This document shows, piece after piece, positions 21,001 through 26,867 of a stretch of 26,867 bases of DNA. The DNA is taken from NCBI GenBank assembly GCA_000512085.1, contig ASPP01041559.1, positions 1 through 26,867 on the forward strand, in the 5' to 3' direction. This stretch comes from Reticulomyxa filosa (Eukaryota > Foraminifera > Reticulomyxidae). Under the pieces are notes generated by a model. It searched no databases. It was not told the DNA's origin and saw nothing but the letters and a program-made list of their open reading frames with translations. Made by a program: the position numbers and the translations under genes. The first letter of the stretch is position 1. The number at the start of each line of letters is the position of its first letter.

Positions 21001-21181
21001 TATGAAGAACGAGCACAAAACCGGACAAAAAGATTTTGAAGATGTCACAACAGACGCCTTGGAACCTGTCCATGAGAATCATGAAAATGACAACGATGAT
21101 TGGACCAAAGTTGATGAAAGTAAGGAAAAAGAGGACGAATCGGAGTCAGAGAAATATGATGACATTGCAAGTGGTCCATAA
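15022..21181 (+). CDS. Coiled-coil protein with two tandem Mieap (SPATA18)-like C-terminal domains
   Basis: Sixteen exons: 15022-15177, 15242-15469, 15591-15782, 15860-15985, 16074-16112, 16253-16561, 16655-17442, 17525-17793, 17935-18226, 18308-18578, 18698-19116, 19190-19675, 19781-20027, 20115-20297, 20370-20602, 20683-21181. Sum 4737 nt, 1578 residues, no internal stop. Residues 1-230 are an unrecognised globular region; about 230-840 is coiled coil with an Asn/Asp repeat near 480. Then a domain of about 300 residues occurs twice (about 840-1145 and 1223-1525). Each copy has YELKT[LV]QDLYCLDQLQ, LFIDYxGYEF, SWKAYIGHTY, CEVCWLM and YYAIPAI, a Gly-Ser spacer, then FTHKDE. The last part matches the order in the Mieap C-terminal domain (bulky Tyr, then PA, then a charged end). 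Mieap acts in mitochondrial quality control in animals; a role here is inference. The tail is acidic. Confidence 0.8.
17034..17078 (+). repeat. Coding (GACAAT)n-type repeat, Asn/Asp tract
   Basis: A short array of gacaat/ggcaat units inside exon 7 of the coiled-coil gene encodes an alternating Asn-Asp tract between two coil segments. It is flanked by Thr/Pro-rich sequence (TTTPGN and VTTPSDKDATTPSD), so it sits in a flexible linker. Confidence 0.8.
18627..18696 (+). repeat. Intronic (AACAAT)n microsatellite reaching the splice acceptor
   Basis: About ten perfect aacaat/aataac hexamers follow a less regular aataat stretch, and the last unit reads directly into the AG used as acceptor at 18696-18697. 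The array replaces the usual pyrimidine tract. Homology with the second domain copy shows that the sequence is intron: both copies resume with Leu-His-Gln right after the junction. Confidence 0.8.
20028..20114 (+). other. Probable GC-AG intron in domain copy 2
   Basis: The first domain copy has a phase-0 intron after SYHTT with a GTTACA donor at 18579. At the exactly matching place in copy 2, after SYHTK, the donor reads GCTTTG. Using GC keeps phase 0 and joins to LHQQFGEK. The nearest GT, five bases on, would break the frame. Confidence 0.65.
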
Positions 21182-21621
21182 GCTGATTGTATGCTAAGAA
21201 GGGAGTCGCATACATTTGTTAATTTTTGTATTGTTTTCGGAGCTTCCAATGGTTGCTTTACGCTCCATTGGTTTGTTGTTAACATTGCACCTTTTTTTTC
21301 TTTTGCCCATTTCAATGCATAATTTGAAGATTGCTGTGCACAATAGAAAAGTAACAATAACAATCTTTCTTTTTAAATATTAGGATAGGAGAAAAGCTGT
21401 TATGTTTAAATGAACTAATTCACTTGCTTGACTTGAAACAGGCATTCCATTGCAGCTTTTATCTCATTTTTGTACACAGACGGTTAAAAAAAAAATCAAA
21501 AAAATAATAACCTAAAAAAAGTTAAAAAAATGAAAGAAAAAATAAAAGAACCTTTCAGTGACTTTATTCTAAAAACAAGAATGATTGAAAGAACGTTAAT
21601 GTGAACCTACACTTGTAATGA
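21182..21621. other. Intergenic region between convergent genes
   Basis: The 3' flanks of the coiled-coil gene (+) and the PH-domain gene (-). AT-rich with A runs around 21486-21550; nothing else could be supported. Confidence 0.4.
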
Positions 21622-22026
21622 TCACGGAGATAGTGAGTCTTTGTTAGTTTTTTTGACGATAACCCTAGCCTTGGTGACTTTGGCTATGGCGTTTACCCAG
21701 GAGTTCCTTTGTTTAGCGTCACCGCACTCAAAATACCAAATTCTTTTTGGGGTAATAATTTCGATTTTGAGAGAATCAACCATAACTATGGACTGCGTCA
21801 TGCTGAGGTCAGCCACACCTCGAGCATTTTGTGGTTTGGCGTCGACGTAATAGTATAATTTTTGATCTTCGTACAAAACGCACCACCGATTTTTCCAAGA
21901 CTTAATAAACTTTTCCCCTTGTTTTTTCATCCATCCTTCAATCACAGGTGCTCGATTTTTTGTTTCTTCCTTTGTGACATCATTTCCTAATTGAGATTCA
22001 TTCGCCGATATTGGGGCAATGGACAT
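21622..22026 (-). CDS. Small single-PH-domain protein
   Basis: An intronless 134-residue frame with ATG at 22026-22024. After a 27-residue polar leader, a pleckstrin homology domain fills residues about 28-120: VIEGWMKKQGEK opens the first strand, SWKNRWCVLYEDQKLYYY follows with the expected basic residues of the loop that can contact phosphoinositide headgroups, and RNSWVNAIAK is the C-terminal helix with its invariant Trp. The last 15 residues are basic. It has no other domain, so it is probably a membrane-binding adaptor or effector. The gene is convergent with the coiled-coil gene and lies 156 bp downstream of the disordered-protein gene on the same strand. Confidence 0.85.
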   Translation of the reverse strand: MSIAPISANESQLGNDVTKEETKNRAPVIEGWMKKQGEKFIKSWKNRWCVLYEDQKLYYYVDAKPQNARGVADLSMTQSIVMVDSLKIEIITPKRIWYFECGDAKQRNSWVNAIAKVTKARVIVKKTNKDSLSP

Positions 22027-22182
22027 AAACTATTTACATAGAATGCAGTCAACGAGACTTTTTTTTTGGAAGAAATTAATTTTGTCGCAGAAGTACACAT
22101 ACAAAGATAAAAAATGTTTATAGCGCATAATACATAAACAAGCAAACTCGTTGATTTTCTCTTGGATGAGTGAGAACACACT

Positions 22183-23055
22183 CTATACATAATCGATAGT
22201 CATCTCCGAACTGTAACGATTTGAAGTACTTTGATTTTTTTTTATTTTTCCTTTTTCTTTTCCCTTGCAAAATTTGTATTCGCAATAGGGCTCAGCACTT
22301 GAAGGCCATGAATGTGGCCCAATCATCGGATAAGGATGTAAGCTCGTCAAATACTCCAAATTGTCATCTTCATCGTCTTGTTGTTCATGTTCATTTTCAG
22401 ATTCGCGATTCCGATTCCCCTCTTCATCACTCGTCTTATTCTCGTTGTCATCATTGGCGCTATCATCATTGGTGCTGTGTGTCGTACCCATTGGTGTCTT
22501 GAGAGTCTTGTTGTCCTCCACTTTTGTCAGCATACTTTTGCTGGAGGGGCGTTCTGTCTGTGCCGAACGAGGCTTTGAGTTGGCCATGTCTTGATACGAA
22601 GAAGATGAGAAACTTCGAGGTACTGCGGCTTTGTCGCCGTTATCGGTCATCACCGACAAGCGAATTTCTATGGTTTTGGCTTTTGTGACGCCGGGGACAC
22701 TAAGTTGACTTTGTGAAAGCGGCTTGGAAAACACAGGGGGCGAAACGCGAGGAACGTAATCATCATCTCCCTGTGGGGTGGACGTAGTTTTGTCGCGAGG
22801 GTCGTACAAAAGTTCAGAAGAAGAGCTTTCTTCCTCGTCTTCGACGTCCTCTTGTTCTTCTCGTCGTCTCTCAATTGCTCTGATATTGTCATCTTGTTCT
22901 GGACCTCCTGCGGTCGCATACTCGTTCATCACAATGTGTATTATGTCATCTGTCTCTTCTTCTACCTCCTCATTGTCGCTATTCCCCTTTTCCTTGTTTT
23001 TCATACTCGCACTCTCGTTACATACAACTTGTCTTTCGTCACACAGCTCGCTCAT
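22183..23055 (-). CDS. Acidic, low-complexity, probably disordered protein
   Basis: An intronless 290-residue frame from ATG at 23055-23053. The sequence is rich in Glu, Asp, Ser and Asn, with acidic runs (DEEESSSSE; EQQDDEDDN) and Ser/Pro-rich stretches but no predicted folded domain. The C-terminal 60 residues are more ordered in appearance (PYPMIGPHSWPSSAEPYCEY) and end in a basic patch (KGKEKGKIKK), so this part may bind a partner. No membrane segment. A possible acceptor (cacag) lies just before the ATG, so the frame at 23208-23522 may be an upstream exon; joined at 23241 and 23058 it would give about 385 residues in phase 0. Function unknown. Confidence 0.6.
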   Translation of the reverse strand: MSELCDERQVVCNESASMKNKEKGNSDNEEVEEETDDIIHIVMNEYATAGGPEQDDNIRAIERRREEQEDVEDEEESSSSELLYDPRDKTTSTPQGDDDYVPRVSPPVFSKPLSQSQLSVPGVTKAKTIEIRLSVMTDNGDKAAVPRSFSSSSYQDMANSKPRSAQTERPSSKSMLTKVEDNKTLKTPMGTTHSTNDDSANDDNENKTSDEEGNRNRESENEHEQQDDEDDNLEYLTSLHPYPMIGPHSWPSSAEPYCEYKFCKGKEKGKIKKNQSTSNRYSSEMTIDYV

Positions 23056-23207
23056 GCTCTGTGGTATTGTCTACACGTACAACACATACATCCCATATAC
23101 ATATACTTAATACACACGTACATTGGGTAGTTTTTTATTCATGTCCAACGAACATACTCTTGTGAACCGACTTTTCGATTGTCCGTTGTTTTTCGATTGT
23201 ATTTTTT

Positions 23208-23522
23208 TTATGTTTGTTTGTGCAAATTATTAATTTCAACTGGAATGTTGGGTGGAAGAGCGCTCTGTTCCAAAACTTTTGAAGCCGGAACGCTGTTGCC
23301 GGGTACTGCTTCTGGGCTTCTTGGTTCTCTGCTTGGGTCGCTAATCGCGTCTGGGGTTATGCTTATTTCTAGCCCTTGTGTGGTTGCAGCTGATACTGAC
23401 AATATGTCCACCACTGCATTCGCAACAGACAACATGTTGCTGTCTTGTGCTTCAAGGTCAATATTATCATTTACCACTTCTACTGGTAAAGAAACCAGTT
23501 CCGGAGGCAAAAGAGGATCCAT
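23208..23522 (-). CDS. Short Pro/Ser/Val-rich protein or upstream exon
   Basis: From ATG at 23522-23520 the frame encodes 104 residues, Pro-, Ser- and Val-rich and without Lys-rich or hydrophobic segments (MDPLLPPELVSLPVEVV at the start). It is probably disordered. A GTTGAA donor after residue 94 is in phase with an acceptor at 23059-23060 upstream of the acidic protein, so the two frames may form one two-exon gene. The frame is open a further 13 codons upstream but without an ATG. No family is recognised. Confidence 0.45.
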   Translation of the reverse strand: MDPLLPPELVSLPVEVVNDNIDLEAQDSNMLSVANAVVDILSVSAATTQGLEISITPDAISDPSREPRSPEAVPGNSVPASKVLEQSALPPNIPVEINNLHKQT

Positions 23523-23863
23523 TTCTCTCGCCTTAGGTTTTTTTTGTTGTTTTTTTTCCAATAGACACTCTACTTTATTATGGTTAATATTCTACTAAAG
23601 ACAGGTCCTATATTCGATTGAGCAATAGACACCAAAACGAACTAAAAAATTGATATTTCTATAGTGATTATTTCAATCACATGAGCTAGAATATGATTAC
23701 AACCTCATCTAAGCAAAAAAAAAGAAAGCTGCACACAGCTTGATTTACTTTTTAAAGTAAAAAAAAGAAGTAATTCAAAAAGAACAAATTTAAGCTTAAT
23801 AAAACGTGACACCAAGTCTAGCTACGCTTTTGTTCCCCTTTTAAAAAACGTAAAGCGTTTGTA
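23523..23863. promoter_or_regulatory. Divergent intergenic region, likely shared promoter region
   Basis: About 340 bp separate the minus-strand start at 23522 from the NAD kinase start at 23864. The region is AT-rich with no open frame and must hold the upstream signals of both genes. I see no named element. Confidence 0.35.
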
Positions 23864-25590
23864 ATGACAGCCTGCAAAGAAAATACTGAATCTTCTTTTT
23901 ACGAGGAGAATAAAAAAAATGGGAAAGTGTCATTCGCCCTCATTGAATGCAATCATGGAAAATATACTCAAGTTGAAATGAAAGACAACCAGATTCGTAG
24001 CAGGGATCATTGCACAAGTGCCCAAGTGTGAAATTTAAATGCATGTTTGTTTACTATGCCCCCAATTTTGTAAAAGTGTTTGTTCTATAATTGACGTTTT
24101 TTAAAAATATTTTTAAAAATTAAAAAAATTGAAAGTCTGGAATAGTTTGGCTGGCGACAGGACCGAAGTCGTGTATATTGGTAAAGAGATTTCGTGATGC
24201 CCAGACAAGCCGAGATCTAAAAGAACTGGCGGAATGGTTGATCAACGAAAAAAAAATGAAGGTGCTTGTCGAACCGGAAGTCCATCAAAAAGAATTTCCC
24301 GAATATCTAGTACGAAGTTTTTAATTCAATAAAAGAAGGAAGGGACAGAAAAACAAAAACGCGTACTCACATATATGCATGCACACAAATGAATAAATAA
24401 ACTAATGAAAGGCCTTTGATGCGAAAAGTTTGGGCAATCAAGATTTGTTGATCGTGATAGGAGGTGACGGAACATTACTGTATATCGTGTCGTTGTTTCA
24501 AGGGGGCAAGTCGGTGCCTCCTGTTCTTTCCTTCGCGCGTGGGTCGTTGGGATTTCTAACCCCTTTTCAATTTGCTGATTATAAGAGTGTCATTCAAAAG
24601 TTTATTACTCCAAATGAAAGACATCTTGTCGCAATTCGCATGAGAATTGTTTGTACTATTTATCGATATTCCGAGAGTTATCTTCACTGATAACAATTTT
24701 TCTTTTTCAAATATTTGGAGGAGAGAGGGGGCAACAAATTTGTATTAAACGAATTTTTTTGTTGTGGAATCGAATCGATAGAGCTGCTCAAAAATGATAA
24801 CATCAAAGAAAAAGAAAAAAAAGACACAGACAAAGATAAAGAAACATCACCATCACTGGAAAGATGCAGTGACGATAAACAAAGTGCAAATAGTCAGAGC
24901 TCTTCCATGCTGGACAAGCAATGGTCACAACTGTGTTCGTATTTTGGTGAACAAAGAATGAAGGAGTATACTCTGTTTGGAGAATATCATGCATTGAATG
25001 AGTTTTTGTTGCATCGTGGTCGATCCCAAAATATGATCCATGTGAACTTACATGTCGACAATAACAAAATTACTGCTGTTCAATCCGACGGACTCATTAT
25101 TTCTACTCCGACTGGAAGCACTGCGTATAGCGTTTCTGCTGGAGGCTCATTGATTACTCCCAATGTACCATGCATTGCTATTACTCCCATATGTCCTCAT
25201 ACCCTTTCCTTTCGTCCTGTCATTGTCGCTGACTCGGCCTTGATCTATGTCACTGTACCTTGGGTATCTCTCTTTTTTTGTCTTATTTACATAAGTATAA
25301 GAACACATAAGTTTCTTTGGGGGGAAAAGAATTCAAGACTTTGTCCGGAGTTTTCATTTGACGGACGACCCCCAATCAGTTTGTCCTATGGTGATATACT
25401 AGTTGTTTGTCAAAGCGAATATCCAGTAACGACGTTCAAAGGGTCTCCTTATCAATGTGAATGGTTCTCCAATTTAGTTGAAAAATTTAATTGGAACATT
25501 CGCGAAATTCAAAAACAAATACCTGAACACAGCTCTTCTTCATTGTCCAATGGACTTAACACCATAAATGCAAGTTATTCTGACTTGTGA
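23864..25590 (+). CDS. NAD kinase (ATP + NAD to NADP)
   Basis: Phosphorylates NAD to NADP, setting the cell's NADP pool. Five exons: 23864-24025, 24136-24309, 24412-24648, 24721-25263, 25330-25590; all phase 0, 1377 nt, 458 residues. Seen: PKSCILVKRFRD near residue 60, as in the N-terminal part of eukaryotic NAD kinases; GGDGT at 129-133, the nucleotide-binding and catalytic signature; RGSLGFLTPF; ALNEFLLHRG; then DGLIISTPTGSTAYSVSAGG and ITPICPHTLSFRPVI, the most conserved block; and FSFDGR near the end. A Lys/Asp/Glu-rich insert (KEKEKKDTDKDKE) followed by a Ser-rich stretch, about 60 residues in all, precedes ALNEF. No targeting peptide or calmodulin site is evident, so it is probably cytosolic. 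Intron 4 (25264-25329) is 66 nt and stop-free in frame. Confidence 0.93.
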
Positions 25591-26095
25591 TTTCTACATA
25601 AATCAAAATCAAATCGAAAATAATAACAATGACAATATCACAGCATATCTGTGAGGTCTTTGTTTAGTTGATTTTTTAAAATTTTTCAATGGACATCGAC
25701 AGATTTGGTAAAATGCGAAAGGGTTAATATTTGATACTGTTTAAAAGAGTCCTGGATCGTTTGAAAAAATAAAAAAGTAATGTAATAAAACTTTGTCTGC
25801 GGTGTAAAGCTTTCACTGCACAAGTCAAGATAATTTTTACAAAGTCAATGTTTATTATTTTGTGGTGTTGCTAAAAAAATAGTTTTGATGGATTTAGTTG
25901 AGTTCAATTAGTAAAAAAATAATATGTGCTATCCCCATACACAAATTGGACCTTTCACTGATCCATAGCATAAGGCAAAATCAAAATTATTATCATTATT
26001 TTTAAAGGGTGTGTAGTGATACATGAGTCATAACTGACTCCAGAGTTGTAACAACTCAACTCATCAAACATTCATTCTCTTTATTCTCAATTTTC
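25591..26095. other. AT-rich intergenic region
   Basis: This lies between the convergent NAD kinase and the WD40 fragment. No open frame or repeat structure stands out. Confidence 0.4.
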
Positions 26096-26365
26096 TTATA
26101 CGTTTAATTTAGCTGAGCTCTCTTTCTTGCATCTCTCTACAGGTGAAAATGTAAACATCTTATCCACTTTTTTATTTCCTGTGATTTTAAACAATTGTCT
26201 ATTATTACGAATGTCCCAAAAACGAATTGTATTGTCCTTTAAATAAAGAAACTTTTTTAGACTGACATCCCATAAACGAACGTTTTTGTCCGATGATCCT
26301 GATAATATAGAGCTATTAATATTTGCTTCCAATGGTGAGTGCTTTACAGTATAAAATGTACCTTT
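26096..26365 (-). pseudogene. Truncated WD40-repeat exon
   Basis: The minus strand encodes one nearly complete WD40 blade (YTVKHSPLE, then SGSSDKNVRLWDV) followed by a second that has lost its start and middle (LKDNTIRFWDIRN, then QLFKITG), and then a short tail to a stop at 26096-26098. A cag acceptor just above 26365 suggests an exon start. WD40 propellers need about seven blades; only one and a half are here, and the second blade is fused directly to the first with about 25-30 residues missing. It is either the last exon of a gene whose other exons I cannot see, or a broken copy. It most resembles the highly repeated WD40 proteins of foraminifera. Confidence 0.6.
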
Positions 26366-26806
26366 CTGATAAAGCATATATATATTTTTTTGAAGCTTTT
26401 GCATTGGGAGAGCGTGAAGGTGTTAGACTTACTTGCTTCATCTTCCACTCATTACTGTTATTTGCACTCTTATTGTGCACAAAGTGCAAACAAAAGCAAG
26501 TTGAAGGAGCACATGGTCCAAAATAGGACATGGCACTAAATAATACAAAGAAAAGTACAAATATAAAACCAAATAATCAATTAGGTGTTTTCTGAAATAG
26601 TTTTATTTAAAAAAGAAAGTTATGTAACAAAATCTCAAAAAATTTATTTATTTTTTTTTTATATGTAGATAGAATGTTGCTGTTGAATTCATAAAGAAAA
26701 ACAATGTGAACAAGCACATCACCCAAAATGAGTAAACTACTAAATACACACTGCAATACAAAAAGTAAACAACAAACAACACTACAAAAAACAAAAATAA
26801 GTGCCT
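26366..26806. other. AT-rich stretch left of the window end
   Basis: No convincing upstream WD40 exon. Frames on both strands at 26316-26539 disagree and have no family features, and the minus frame at 26607-26810 is hydrophobic by base bias. It may hold introns of the WD40 gene. Confidence 0.35.
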
Positions 26807-26867
26807 TCAATGTTCTTGTGGCCGTTCGTATCCTAATATCGCTTGAATGAAGCAGTCTTCGAATATC
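26807..26867 (-). CDS. Possible terminal exon cut by the window end
   Basis: At the right edge the minus strand is open from the border to a TGA at 26807-26809, reading IFEDCFIQAILGYERPQEH, which looks like real protein. It is only about 20 codons, so this is a weak call. Confidence 0.3.
   Translation of the reverse strand, partial: IFEDCFIQAILGYERPQEH

Noticed and set aside
1-26867. CRISPR arrays, rRNA genes, bacterial operons or insertion sequences
   Set aside because: No spaced direct repeats, no rRNA-like sequence and no prokaryotic gene organisation were seen.

Overview
The window looks nuclear-eukaryotic. It is AT-rich, its genes are broken by many short introns (about 60-270 nt, GT-AG with one likely GC-AG), there are no operons, and TAA, TAG and TGA all act as stops. 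A truncated WD40 exon of the 'DNTIRFWDIR' type at the right end resembles the very large WD40 families I associate with foraminifera such as Reticulomyxa filosa. That taxonomic placement is inference.

Layout. 1-462: 3' end of an unidentified gene. 0.77-2.84 kb: two decayed Tc1/mariner copies, one still with both long inverted ends. 2.88-3.63 kb: a decayed gene on the minus strand. 5.35-7.90 kb (+): an eIF2-alpha-kinase-family protein kinase whose glycine loop carries a one-base frameshift in a G run. 8.73-9.36 kb (-): a small probable tail-anchored protein. 9.40-12.36 kb (-): a ten-exon unidentified protein with two strongly basic, NLS-like clusters. 13.18-14.34 kb (+): an intronless Fe(II)/2-oxoglutarate dioxygenase. 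15.02-21.18 kb (+): a 16-exon gene for a 1578-residue coiled-coil protein ending in two tandem domains that resemble the C-terminal domain of the mitochondria-eating protein Mieap/SPATA18. 21.6-23.5 kb (-): a small PH-domain protein and one or two disordered proteins. 23.86-25.59 kb (+): a five-exon NAD kinase. 26.1-26.4 kb (-): a WD40 fragment.

I built the multi-exon models by hand by matching splice phases. The three main ones close exactly: 4737 nt (16 exons), 2004 nt (10 exons) and 1377 nt (5 exons), each a whole number of codons with no internal stop. Neighbouring genes show no common pathway. The most interesting object is the tandem Mieap-like gene: a recent domain duplication with copy-specific intron changes (an extra intron, a GC-AG donor and a hexanucleotide repeat running into a splice acceptor).
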